64,000 bases of DNA, taken from NCBI RefSeq assembly GCF_027947595.1, contig NZ_CP116257.1, positions 1,984,001 to 2,048,000 of the forward strand, written 5' to 3'. Positions within the stretch are counted from its first letter, which is position 1, and the number at the start of each line of letters is the position of its first letter. The position numbers and the translations under genes were made by a program. Source of the stretch: Streptomyces lienomycini (GTDB taxonomy: Bacteria; Actinomycetota; Actinomycetes; Streptomycetales; Streptomycetaceae). Below, piece after piece: positions 26,953 through 35,386 of this stretch. The notes beneath the pieces are model-generated. The model did no database searches and was not told the DNA's origin. It worked only from the letters and a program-made list of their open reading frames with translations.

Positions 26953-28167
26953 TCACCAGTCGTGCACGGTTCCGTCCTGCAGTCGGTTGACCGGCAGGTA
27001 GGCCGCTTCGTAGGGGTGGGCGGCCGCGAGGTCCTCGTCCAGTTCCACGCCGATGCCGGGGGCCTCGCCGGGGTGGAGGTGGCCGTCGGTGAACGTGTAG
27101 GCGTGCCGGAAGACCTCGTCGGTGAGGGGGGTGTGGCCCGAGTACTCCTGGATCCCGAAGTTGTGCACGGCGAGGTCCAGGTGGAGTGCCGCCGCCATGC
27201 CCACCGGGGAGATGTCCTCGGGGCCGTGCACCGCGCTCCGGATCTGGAACTGCGCGGCGAAGTCGAGGAGTTTGCGCAGCGGCGTGACACCGCCGAAGTG
27301 GGTGACCGCGGAACGGACGTAGTCGATCAGCTGCTCGCTGATCAGCGTCTGGTAGTCGTGCACCGTGTTGAAGACCTCGCCGACCGCGAGCGGCGTCGTG
27401 GTGCCGCGGCGCACCAGGCGCAGGGCCTCCTGGTTCTCGGCCGGCGTGCAGTCCTCCAGCCAGAACGGGCGGTACGGTTCCAGGTCCCTGCCGAGCCGCG
27501 CCGCCTGGACGGGGGTGAGCCGGTGGTGCGCGTCGTGGAGCAGCGGCAGCTCGGCGCCGAACTCCGCACGGACCGCCTCGAAGACGGTGGGCGTGTGGCG
27601 CAGGTAGGCGTCGGTGTCCCAGTCCTCCACGAGGGGCCGGGCCTGCTGGTGCAGGACGGGCGCACCGCCGTCGTCGGTGCTGTGCACGCCGTACACGGCC
27701 TTCAGACCGGGGATGCCCGACTGGACGCGCACCGCCTGGTAGCCCTCGGCGAGCCTGGCGCGTACGGAGTCGAGGAGTTCGGGGATGTCGCGGCCGTTCG
27801 CGTGCCCGTAGGCGCGGACGCGCTCACGGCTGGCGCCGCCGAGGAGCTGGTAGAGCGGCAGGCCCGCGGCCTTCGCCTTGATGTCCCACAGCGCCACGTC
27901 CACGGCGGCGATCGCGGCCATGGTGACGGGGCCGCGCCGCCAGTAGGCCCCCCGGTACAGGTACTGCCAGGTGTCCTCGATCCGGTGCGGGTCGCGGCCG
28001 GTGAGCAGAGGAACGACGTGGTCGGTCAGATAGCTGACGACGGCGAGTTCCCGGCCGTTGAGGGTGGCGTCGCCGAGGCCGGTGAGGCCGTCGTCGGTCG
28101 TCAGCTTCAGCGTGACGAAGTTGCGGCCCGGGCTGGTGACGACGACCTTCGCGTCGACGATCTTCAT
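26953..28167 (-). CDS. manD: D-mannonate dehydratase, enolase superfamily
   Basis: ATG 28167 gives 404 residues. The N-terminal capping domain ([20 protein letters not shown]) and the barrel domain are those of the ManD group: [41 protein letters not shown] and [12 protein letters not shown], with acidic metal ligands and His as expected. It dehydrates D-mannonate, or a related aldonate, to 2-keto-3-deoxygluconate. It is the last gene of a minus-strand unit with an ABC importer and GntR regulator, so the importer probably brings in its sugar acid or the glycan it comes from. Confidence 0.93.
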   Translation of the reverse strand: MKIVDAKVVVTSPGRNFVTLKLTTDDGLTGLGDATLNGRELAVVSYLTDHVVPLLTGRDPHRIEDTWQYLYRGAYWRRGPVTMAAIAAVDVALWDIKAKAAGLPLYQLLGGASRERVRAYGHANGRDIPELLDSVRARLAEGYQAVRVQSGIPGLKAVYGVHSTDDGGAPVLHQQARPLVEDWDTDAYLRHTPTVFEAVRAEFGAELPLLHDAHHRLTPVQAARLGRDLEPYRPFWLEDCTPAENQEALRLVRRGTTTPLAVGEVFNTVHDYQTLISEQLIDYVRSAVTHFGGVTPLRKLLDFAAQFQIRSAVHGPEDISPVGMAAALHLDLAVHNFGIQEYSGHTPLTDEVFRHAYTFTDGHLHPGEAPGIGVELDEDLAAAHPYEAAYLPVNRLQDGTVHDW

Positions 28168-28213
28168 ACGTGTGCTCTTTCCGGTGCGGTGGCGTAGGGC
28201 GGGCTGGGCTTGC

Positions 28214-29083
28214 TCAGCCCTTGGTGGCGCCTGCGGTGAGGCCCGCCACCAGGTACTTCTGGCCGATGACGGCGGCGATGACGACGGGGACGGTGATGAG
28301 GGTGGCGGCGGCCATGAGACCGCCCCAGTCCGTGCTCGCGTACGAGATGAAGTTGAAGAGGGTCACGGGCACCGTCTGGGTGCGGTCGTCGGCGAAGACC
28401 AGCGCGAACATGAAGTTGTTCCAGCTGAAGACGAACGCGAGGAGCGAGGCGGTCGCGGTGCCGGGCGCGGCCAGGGGCAGCGAGACGCGCCAGAAGGCGC
28501 CGAACGCGCTCAGGCCGTCGGTGCGGGCGGCCTCTTCGAGTTCGACCGGGAGACCCGCGAAGAAACTGATCATCACCCACATGATCAGCGGCACGGAGAC
28601 GAACATGTGGCTGAGCACGAGGACCGTGTAGGAGCCGACGAGTCCCATCTGCGCGAACAGGTAGTACCAGGGCACGAGCAGGGAGATCGCGGGCACGATG
28701 CGGGCGACGAGGATCAGTGAGCCGGTGCGGTGCATACCGAACCGGCCCACGGCCCACGCGGCGGGGACGGCGATGACGGCGGACAGCACCGTGGACACCA
28801 CCCCGACCAGCAGGGAGTTGCCCAGGGAGCGCACGATCTGCCCGGCCTCGACGATGCTGCGGAAGTTGTCGAGGGTGGGCCTGAACCAGAGCCCCACGCT
28901 CGGGTCGGTCACCTGCACGTTGGTCTTGAACGCGGCGGCGAACATCCACACCAGCGGCAGCGCGAAGACGAGGGTGACCAGGGCGATGGCCGTGCCGCGA
29001 AGCCAGGTCCACCTCCCGCGCCCGCGCCCCCGGGCGGCGGGCGTGAGCGGCGGCCGGGCCGCAGGGGTGACGGTGGCGCTCAT
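28214..29083 (-). CDS. ABC sugar transporter permease, MalG-like
   Basis: The 289-residue protein starts at ATG 29083, overlapping the upstream permease stop by 4 bp. Six membrane segments follow a Pro/Arg-rich start. The EAA loop reads [21 protein letters not shown]. It is the carbohydrate-uptake-1-type inner-membrane subunit that pairs with the upstream permease. No ATPase is encoded in the operon, so a shared MsiK-type ATPase, known in Streptomyces, would be needed. Confidence 0.93.
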   Translation of the reverse strand: MSATVTPAARPPLTPAARGRGRGRWTWLRGTAIALVTLVFALPLVWMFAAAFKTNVQVTDPSVGLWFRPTLDNFRSIVEAGQIVRSLGNSLLVGVVSTVLSAVIAVPAAWAVGRFGMHRTGSLILVARIVPAISLLVPWYYLFAQMGLVGSYTVLVLSHMFVSVPLIMWVMISFFAGLPVELEEAARTDGLSAFGAFWRVSLPLAAPGTATASLLAFVFSWNNFMFALVFADDRTQTVPVTLFNFISYASTDWGGLMAAATLITVPVVIAAVIGQKYLVAGLTAGATKG

Positions 29084-30039
29084 CCGTTCTTCCTTCCGCC
29101 GCGGCGGCGCAGCAGGACCACGACACCGATGATGAACAACGTGAACAGCACCAGGACGGCGGCGGCCAGGCCGTACTCCTGGTAGTCGAAGGTGAGCCCG
29201 TAGGCGTAGACGTTGAGCGTCTCCACCTCGAAGTCGGAGCCCCCGCCCGCGCCCTTGGTGGCGTACAGGATGTCGAAGGTCTTGAGCGCGTCGACGGCGC
29301 GCAGGACCAGAGCCGTGGCGAGGGTGGGGCCGAGCATCGGCAGGATCACGTGGCGGAAGCGCTGCCAGGCGTTGGCGCCGTCGACGAGCGCGGCTTCCTC
29401 GGGCTCCTCGGGGAGGGTGGTCAGCCCCGCGAGCAGGAGCAGCGTCATCATCGGGGTCCACTGCCACACGTCGATGAGCATCAGCACCGGCAGCGACTGG
29501 CTCACCGAGCCGAGGAACTCCTGGCGGGGCAGCCCGACGCCGGCGAGCAGATGGTTGGCGATGCCGTTGGTGGGATCGAGGATCAGCAGCCACAGGACGC
29601 CGATCGCGACGGGGGTGGCGAGCAGCGGGATGATCAGGACGGTGCGCACCAGACGCATGCAGCGGAACGGCTTGCGCATGAGCATCGCGAGCGCGAGCCC
29701 CAGCACCGTCTCCAGGACCACGGCGCCGACGGTGAAGACCAGGGTGCGGCGTGCGGCGGGCCAGAACCGGCGGGTGTCGCCCAGCGCGTCGAGGAAGTTC
29801 CGCAGACCGATGTGGCGCTTGTCCGCGTTCACCGCCCCGAACGCGTCGGTCAGACTGAGGTCGAGGGTGAAGGCCAGCGGGAAGACGATCATCAGGCCGA
29901 CGAAGAGCAGCGCCGGGGCGAGCATCGCCCATTTGAGGCGCCGGTTGGCCTGTTCGAAGGTGCGCGGCGGTCGGCCGCGGCGGGCGTCCGGGCGTCCCTG
30001 GGCGCCGACCTGTGCGGGGGAGACCTCGGTGGTGGCCAT
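29080..30039 (-). CDS. ABC sugar transporter permease, MalF/UgpA-like
   Basis: ATG 30039 has AAGGAG 5 bases upstream and overlaps the binding-protein stop (TGATG). The 319 residues contain six membrane helices starting at WAMLAPALLFVGLMIVFPLA. The EAA motif is EEPEEAALVDGANAWQRFRH. It forms the translocation pore with the next gene product and serves the lipoprotein encoded upstream. Confidence 0.93.
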   Translation of the reverse strand: MATTEVSPAQVGAQGRPDARRGRPPRTFEQANRRLKWAMLAPALLFVGLMIVFPLAFTLDLSLTDAFGAVNADKRHIGLRNFLDALGDTRRFWPAARRTLVFTVGAVVLETVLGLALAMLMRKPFRCMRLVRTVLIIPLLATPVAIGVLWLLILDPTNGIANHLLAGVGLPRQEFLGSVSQSLPVLMLIDVWQWTPMMTLLLLAGLTTLPEEPEEAALVDGANAWQRFRHVILPMLGPTLATALVLRAVDALKTFDILYATKGAGGGSDFEVETLNVYAYGLTFDYQEYGLAAAVLVLFTLFIIGVVVLLRRRGGRKNG

Positions 30040-31355
30040 CAGGACTCCTTGTGGCGGTTGTCGCGGACGAGGAAATCGGCGAACTCCGCGTCGGCGTCGC
30101 GCGCGACGGGCCGTACGGACTCGCCGAGAATCCCCGCGACCAGTGGACGCCCGACGATGTCCCGGGCCCGGCCGACCTGGAGGACCCGAGGCCGGTCGTA
30201 GCCGAGCCCGCGTTCGGCGTTGACCCGCATCGACTCGGCGAGGTCTGCCGGGAAGGACGCGAGAGTGCGCGGGTCGGCCCAGACGGAGCTGCGGGCGCCG
30301 GGGATGCCGTCCGACTGGAGGGCGGCGGACATGGCGGGTCCCGCGGCCCACCTGATGAACTCCCACGCCTCGTCGCGCAGCAGGGAGAACTTGTTGATGC
30401 CGAGGCTCCAGGACGGGATGTTGTGCGGCTTGGCGCCGGCCGGGCCCGCGGGGAAGGGTGCGAAGCCGACGGACTCCCGTACGCCCTGGGTGGCGACCTT
30501 CGGATCGAGGAAGCTGCTGTAGATCGCGTCGGCGTCGATGTAGAAGGCGGCCTTGCCCTGCGCGAAGATCGGCATGGCCTGTTCGAGGCTCATGTTGGTG
30601 GCGCCGGGCGGGCCGGCCCGGCCGAGCAGATCGCCGTAGTACTCGTAGGCGGCCAGGGCCTGGCGGCTGCCGATGCCCGAGGTGCCGTCGACGAGGAAGT
30701 CGCCGCCGTGCGAGTACAGGAAGCTGGACCACTGGGAGACGGCGCCGCTGCGCTGGCCCCGGCCGACGTACCCGTAGAACCCCTTCTTCCCGTCCGTGAG
30801 TTCCAGTGCGCCGGACATCAGCGCGTCCAGGGTGCGTGGCGGGCCGTCGACGAGGTCCTTGCGGTAGTACAGCGTGGGGCGTTCGGTCACCACCGGGACG
30901 CTCAGCACCCTGCCGGCCGTCACGGAAGCCTCGCGCGGTGCCTTCTGGAAGTCCGCCCAGGCGAACTCCCGGTCGCCCTCGACCCGGTCGGTGAGGTCGG
31001 CCAGCCAGTCGTTGTGTGCGAAGAGCAGCTGCTCCTGGAGGGCGCGGACCATCATGACGTCCACGTCGGTGCCGGAGGCGTTGAGCTTGACGTTGTAACT
31101 GCTCGACAGCTGGTCCGCGGTGAGCAGGGTCATCGAGACCCGGCGCCCGGTCTTCTCCTCGAACTCCTTCGTCCGTCGCTTGATCGCCTGCGACCACACG
31201 TGGTTGATCGCCATGATCCGCAACGGGCTGTCGGCCGAGGCGCTGCCGCCCTGCGGCGAACAGGCGCTCACCACGCCCGCGGCGGCCGTCGCGGCGGTCC
31301 CCGCGGCCAGCCTGTTGAAGGAGCGCCTGCTCAACAGCCGACTGCTCGTGGACAT
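30039..31355 (-). CDS. ABC transporter substrate-binding lipoprotein
   Basis: I choose ATG 31355 (438 residues); the frame extends upstream through the operator, which is unlikely. SRRSFNRLAAGTAATAAAGV followed by SACSPQ is a Tat-like signal with a lipobox, so Cys near residue 32 would be lipidated outside the membrane. The mature part is an extracellular solute-binding protein family 1 fold with NVKLNASGTDVDVMMVRALQ and IPSWSLGINKFS. It probably captures an aldonate or oligosaccharide for the ManD pathway. Confidence 0.92.
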   Translation of the reverse strand: MSTSSRLLSRRSFNRLAAGTAATAAAGVVSACSPQGGSASADSPLRIMAINHVWSQAIKRRTKEFEEKTGRRVSMTLLTADQLSSSYNVKLNASGTDVDVMMVRALQEQLLFAHNDWLADLTDRVEGDREFAWADFQKAPREASVTAGRVLSVPVVTERPTLYYRKDLVDGPPRTLDALMSGALELTDGKKGFYGYVGRGQRSGAVSQWSSFLYSHGGDFLVDGTSGIGSRQALAAYEYYGDLLGRAGPPGATNMSLEQAMPIFAQGKAAFYIDADAIYSSFLDPKVATQGVRESVGFAPFPAGPAGAKPHNIPSWSLGINKFSLLRDEAWEFIRWAAGPAMSAALQSDGIPGARSSVWADPRTLASFPADLAESMRVNAERGLGYDRPRVLQVGRARDIVGRPLVAGILGESVRPVARDADAEFADFLVRDNRHKES

Positions 31356-31420
31356 CGTCGTCCTCGTCTCTGTGGAGGGTGTCTCTATGGGCCCCGGCGG
31401 GTGTCTGCGCCTCCCGGACC

Positions 31421-31444
31421 ACTGGTCCAACTGGTAGGACCAGT
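31421..31444 (-). promoter_or_regulatory. GntR/FadR-type operator before the importer operon
   Basis: The arms ACTGGTCC and GGACCAGT flank 8 bases that themselves hold TGGTA, so an inner TGGT-AGG-ACCA dyad sits within the outer 24-bp palindrome. TGGT-N3-ACCA is the core bound by FadR-subfamily GntR regulators. It lies 66 bp before the binding-protein start, and a FadR-type regulator gene lies directly upstream. Confidence 0.82.
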
Positions 31445-31571
31445 TTGCTGACGGGACCGTAACAGGAGGTCGGCGCTTCCGAACAGCCCTTGAGGGAAAG
31501 ATCCGCACAACGGAACGATCACGCGGCCGGGCCCGGGGCGGCCCGGCCGGTCCGGTCGAGGCGGGAGGAGG

Positions 31572-32399
31572 CTACGTGACCGCTCTGCCGCTGCCCGCCC
31601 GCCGGGCCTCCGCCTGCCCCAGCAGGGTCTCGATGTGGTTGCGCGCCATGATGTCCACCTGGACGTCGAGGTCCGCCCCGTAGGTACGCAGGCCGAGCAT
31701 GAGGTGCTCCCGCATCCGCGTCGCCGCGAGGTCCTCGTCGCCCGCCTCGATCGCCTCGAAGATCTCCGGGTGGTGCGGTACTCCGGGCTCCCCGATCGAG
31801 GGGTCCGAGTTGGAGCGCAGCATCATCTCGAACATCATCCCGCTGATCGACGACAGCATGATCCGCAGCACGGGATTCTTGCTCGCCACCGCGATCGCGT
31901 CGTGGAACTCCATGTCGGCCTGCGCCTTGACCACGACGTCCGTGGCCGACTCCAGGGCCTCGCACGCGCGTCGCATCACGGCGATGTCGTCGTCCGTGGC
32001 CCGCCCGGTCGCCAGCCGGACCATCTCGACCTCCAACGGAAGCCGCGCCTCGATGAGTTGACGGACCGTCGGGCGACCGGCGCGATAGAGCGAGTCGTAC
32101 TCCCTGGCCTGCCCCGAACCCTGCTCCCGGACGAAGGAACCACGCCCCGGCGCGACCTCGATGAGGCGTTGCGCCTCCAGCCGCCTCAGCACCTCGCGCA
32201 CGACATTGCGACTGGAACCGAACTGGGCCGCCAGTTCGCGCTCGGAAGGCAGCTTGGCCCCCACCGCGATCTCACCGGAGCGGATCTCGTGCTCCAACTG
32301 GCGCGCGATCCGCTCCGTCAGCAGACCGCGCTCAGCGGGTTCGGTGCGACGACCCGGCTGCGCGGAATCCGACGAGGGAGAGGGAGCGGACGACTGCAT
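31572..32399 (-). CDS. GntR-family regulator, FadR subfamily
   Basis: ATG 32399 gives 275 residues. The N-terminal winged helix (about 28-95) contains AVGAKLPSERELAAQFGSSR and NVVREVLRRLEAQRLIEVAP. The C-terminal FCD helical domain (about 115-245) has Asp and His residues typical of metal- and ligand-binding members, including MEFHDAIAVASKNPVLR and HPEIFEAIEAGDEDLA. It probably represses the importer/manD operon at the TGGT-N3-ACCA dyad and is released by a sugar acid. Confidence 0.92.
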   Translation of the reverse strand: MQSSAPSPSSDSAQPGRRTEPAERGLLTERIARQLEHEIRSGEIAVGAKLPSERELAAQFGSSRNVVREVLRRLEAQRLIEVAPGRGSFVREQGSGQAREYDSLYRAGRPTVRQLIEARLPLEVEMVRLATGRATDDDIAVMRRACEALESATDVVVKAQADMEFHDAIAVASKNPVLRIMLSSISGMMFEMMLRSNSDPSIGEPGVPHHPEIFEAIEAGDEDLAATRMREHLMLGLRTYGADLDVQVDIMARNHIETLLGQAEARRAGSGRAVT

Positions 32400-32498
32400 G
32401 GTCGCAGCGTACAACTGTCCCGACGGCTCGATCGCGCCGCGGGGCAGGAGCTCCCGGACGTCCGGTGGGACGCCGGGACGGCCCGGCGTCCCGGCGGC

Positions 32499-33356
32499 TC
32501 AGCCCTTGGGGAAGTCGGTGGCGGGGGCGGAGGCGGCGGTGGCGTCGAGGTTCGCCCGCAGGGCGTCGACCTTGGCGGTGGCGAAGGCGTGCGCGTCGGA
32601 GCCCAGCAGTTGGCGCAGGGGGCCGTCCTCGATTCCGGCGTGCTCGATGATGGCGGCGGCCCCCTTGACCGGGTCGCCGAGCTGGTGGCCCTGGAGCTTG
32701 AGGTGATCCTCCACCATGGCCCGCACGGCCGGGTAGTGCTCCGTGGTCTCGCCGGGCAGGACCAGCGAGTCCGAGGTGAGGAAGGAGGTGCGGAAGTAAC
32801 CGGGCTCGACGACGGTGACCTTGATGCCGAACTCCGCGACCTCGGCGGCGAGCGCCTCGCTCAGCCCCTCGAGCGCGAACTTGCCCGCGCAGTACAGGGC
32901 CCAGCCGGGCATCGTGGTCAGGCCCAGGATCGAGGAGACGTTGATGACGCGGCCCGCGCGCTGTTCACGCAGGACCGGCAGCGCCGCGCGCAGCACGTTC
33001 CACACCCCGCCGACCTGGACGTCGAGCATGTCCCGTACGGCCGTGGCGCTGGTCTCCTCGACGGCCGCGAGGTAGCCGTAGCCCGCGTTGTTGACGACGA
33101 CGTCGAGTCGGCCGAATCGCTCGGTGGTCCGGTCGACGGCGCTCCTGACCTCGGCCTCGTCCGTCAGGTCCACGGTCAGTGCGAGGAGCCGGCCGGTGTC
33201 GGCGGTGCTGCCCAGCGCGTTCACCAGGCGCTCGGCGGAGCGGGTGGTGGCGGCGACGTTGCTGCCCCGGGCGAGCAGCTGCCGGACCAGCTCCAGCCCG
33301 ATGCCGCGGGAGGCGCCGGTGACGAACCAGGTGGGGGGAGTGGTGGTGGCAGACAT
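32499..33356 (-). CDS. Short-chain dehydrogenase/reductase
   Basis: ATG 33356 gives 285 residues. VTGASRGIGLE is the NAD(P) motif, NNAG and INVSSILG follow, and YCAGKFA supplies catalytic Tyr and Lys. Arg in TTRSAER after strand 2 suggests NADP preference. It is divergent from an XRE/MmyB-like regulator, with direct repeats between them, an arrangement typical of that regulator family controlling an SDR. The substrate is unknown. Confidence 0.92.
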   Translation of the reverse strand: MSATTTPPTWFVTGASRGIGLELVRQLLARGSNVAATTRSAERLVNALGSTADTGRLLALTVDLTDEAEVRSAVDRTTERFGRLDVVVNNAGYGYLAAVEETSATAVRDMLDVQVGGVWNVLRAALPVLREQRAGRVINVSSILGLTTMPGWALYCAGKFALEGLSEALAAEVAEFGIKVTVVEPGYFRTSFLTSDSLVLPGETTEHYPAVRAMVEDHLKLQGHQLGDPVKGAAAIIEHAGIEDGPLRQLLGSDAHAFATAKVDALRANLDATAASAPATDFPKG

Positions 33357-33370
33357 GGGGGTTCCCTCTT

Positions 33371-33423
33371 CCGTAGATGTCTTGTCCGTAGATGTCTTGA
33401 ATGCTTCACATGCCGTAGACATC
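33371..33423. promoter_or_regulatory. Repeated CCGTAGATGTCTTG elements in an SDR/XRE intergenic region
   Basis: CCGTAGATGTCTTG occurs at 33371-33384 and again at 33386-33399, a 15-bp repeat period. A related CCGTAGACATC follows at 33413-33423. They lie just upstream of the SDR start on the minus strand and are probably binding sites of the divergent XRE regulator. Confidence 0.6.
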
Positions 33424-33638
33424 GCTGATGCCGCAGCGCGGTGGAGCCGTAGCCGGCGCGGACGCCGCGACGGGACGCCGGGCCGGGCCGCTGATCCGGC
33501 GCTGACTCGATCGTGGACCGCGCGGGAGCGGTTCCGGACGCCAGGGCGGGCCCTGCGCGGCCTATGTCTCGCGGAAGTAGGACCGACAGACCTCCCCTGG
33601 GGAGGCCGTCGTCGTTCTCGGCGGGACAGACTGCTCTC

Positions 33639-34517
33639 ATGACCCCCACCAACCGTGAGCTGGCGGACTTCCTCAAGCGCTCCCGCGCCCAGTGCGATCC
33701 CGAGCACGCCGGGCTGCCGCCGGACGGGCGGGTCCGGCGCGTGCCCGGCCTGCGGCGGGAGGAAGTCGCCCGCCTGGCGGGTGTGTCCGCCGACTACTAC
33801 GCCCGCCTCGAACAGGGCCGCTCCGTCAACCCGTCCCCTGCCGTGGTCGAAGCCGTCGGGCAGGCCCTGGGACTGGACGAGGCGGGCCTTGCCCATCTCA
33901 GGGACCTCGTCGGCGTCACCGCCACCCGCCCCGCGTCGCGCACACCCGGCGTCCAGCGTCTGCGCCCCGGGCTCCACCGGCTGCTGGATTCCCTGGACAC
34001 CGCTGTCCCCGCCCTCGTCCTGGGGCGGCAGTCCGCAGTCCTGGGGGCGAACCGGATGGCCAGAGCCCTGTTCGCGGACTTCGACGCCATGCCTGCCGTC
34101 GAGCGCAACTACACCCGCTGGCTCTTCCTCGATCAGGACGCGCGCGACCTCTTCGTCGACTGGGACGTCCAGGCCCGCGCCGCGGTGGAGAACCTGCGTC
34201 TGGACGCGGTGCGCGAATCGGACCGGCAGGCCACACAGGCGCTCATCACGGAGCTGAGGAAGCGGAGCGACGACTTCGACCGCTGGTGGCAGCAGCACCG
34301 CGTGCACCAGCGCACCCATGGTTCCAAGCGGCTCCGGCACCCCCTGGTCGGTGACCTCACCGTGGAGTACGAAACCCTCTCGCTCCCCGGCGACGGCGAG
34401 ACCACCCTGTTCCTCTACACCGCCGCACCTCGGTCGGCGTCCGCCGAGGCGCTGGGCCTGCTGGCCTCATGGACGCTGGCGGGGCCTTCGCCGGCTCCCA
34501 GGCAGCCGCGCGACTGA
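33639..34517 (+). CDS. XRE-family regulator with MmyB-like ligand-binding domain
   Basis: ATG 33639 gives 292 residues. An HTH (about residues 5-85) has LRREEVARLAGVSADYYARL and EQGRSVNPSPAVVEAV, the typical form of MmyB-like Streptomyces regulators. The PAS-like C-terminal domain (about 105-280) includes ALVLGRQSAVLGANRMARAL and LTVEYETLSLPG. These proteins usually regulate an adjacent divergent oxidoreductase gene, here the SDR. The ligand is unknown; fatty-acid-like molecules have been proposed for the family. Confidence 0.92.
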   Translation: MTPTNRELADFLKRSRAQCDPEHAGLPPDGRVRRVPGLRREEVARLAGVSADYYARLEQGRSVNPSPAVVEAVGQALGLDEAGLAHLRDLVGVTATRPASRTPGVQRLRPGLHRLLDSLDTAVPALVLGRQSAVLGANRMARALFADFDAMPAVERNYTRWLFLDQDARDLFVDWDVQARAAVENLRLDAVRESDRQATQALITELRKRSDDFDRWWQQHRVHQRTHGSKRLRHPLVGDLTVEYETLSLPGDGETTLFLYTAAPRSASAEALGLLASWTLAGPSPAPRQPRD

Positions 34518-34541
34518 ACCGCGCACACCAGGCGTGACACC

Positions 34542-34572
34542 CCGGGGCGCCGCCTCGCGGCCTCCGCCCCGG
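34542..34572. terminator. Hairpin between converging genes
   Basis: CCGGGGCG (34542-34549) pairs with CGCCCCGG (34565-34572), and a small inner hairpin CCGC-CTC-GCGG sits between. It lies in the 62-base gap between the XRE regulator and a converging TetR gene and probably ends both transcripts. Confidence 0.6.
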
Positions 34573-34579
34573 CGCATGA

Positions 34580-35260
34580 TCACGACTGGCGCGGGCCCTG
34601 CGGGGCCGATGCGCTCCCGCGCGGGCTCCGTCCACGGACCAGGGGCAGGAAGACCTCGTCGACGATCTCGGCGAGGACGGCGTCGGGCACAGTCGGGACC
34701 CCGAGCGTCACGTACTCGTTGCGCAGCAGCGCCATGGGCGTGTACGCGACTCGGGGGTGCAGTGCCTCGGGTGCGGCGTCTCCGCGGGCGACCGCCCGCC
34801 CGAGGAGGGTCAGCCACGCCGCCTCGTGCGCGCTCTCCGCCGCCGGGTCACGCAGTTCGGCCAGCAGCTCGGGAGTGCTGCCGGCCGCCGCGATCAGACC
34901 GCGCAGGATCTCCCCGTACGGTGACGACCAGGTGCTGTTCGCGCGCCGCAGCATCTCCAGGGTGTCGCCGCGCAGCGAGCCGGTGTCCGGCAGCACGGTC
35001 CCGGTCGCGGCCAGCCGGCGGTACGCCGCCACGCCGAGCGCGACGCGGTGGGGCCAGCGCCGGTACAGCGTGTTCTTGTTCGTCCCGGCCCGCCGGGCCA
35101 CCTCGTCCATCGTCAGCGCCGGGACGCCGGACTCCGTCAGCACATCGGCGGCCGCTCGCAGGATGGCCTCCTCCAGCTCGGCCCCGCGTCGCCGCGTCGC
35201 CGGGGTCCGTCGCACTTCCTTCCGGGCTCGCGCCACCGGCCGTCCTCTCTCGCGCCGCAC
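34580..35260 (-). CDS. TetR/AcrR-family transcriptional regulator
   Basis: GTG 35260 gives 226 residues with a basic start. The HTH (about 28-72) includes ALTMDEVARRAGTNKNTLYR and RWPHRVALGVAAYR. The C-terminal helical domain is of the TetR_C_16-like kind, with LLRNEYVTLGVPTVPD. Three palindromes occupy the intergenic region with the divergent 35387 gene, so the pair probably forms a regulator-target unit. Confidence 0.9.
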   Translation of the reverse strand: MRRERGRPVARARKEVRRTPATRRRGAELEEAILRAAADVLTESGVPALTMDEVARRAGTNKNTLYRRWPHRVALGVAAYRRLAATGTVLPDTGSLRGDTLEMLRRANSTWSSPYGEILRGLIAAAGSTPELLAELRDPAAESAHEAAWLTLLGRAVARGDAAPEALHPRVAYTPMALLRNEYVTLGVPTVPDAVLAEIVDEVFLPLVRGRSPRGSASAPQGPRQS

Positions 35261-35273
35261 ATCTGGACCTACG

Positions 35274-35365
35274 GTACGCAGCGTACTTTCCGGCGTCCCG
35301 TGCGTCCCTTCGTCCGCCGCTCACAAGGTACGGTGAGTACCTAATACGGTACGGCGTGTACCGTA
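35274..35365. promoter_or_regulatory. Three GTAC-containing palindromes between a TetR gene and its divergent neighbour
   Basis: GTACGC-A-GCGTAC (35274-35286), AGGTAC-GGTGA-GTACCT (35326-35342) and TACGGTAC-GGCGT-GTACCGTA (35345-35365) are all perfect. The last two share the GGTAC-N5-GTACC core and are centred 21 bp apart, which suits two TetR dimers. The last ends 21 bp before the start of the divergent gene and so could block it directly. Confidence 0.8.
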
Positions 35366-35386
35366 CATCGTGAGGAGAGCACCGTC

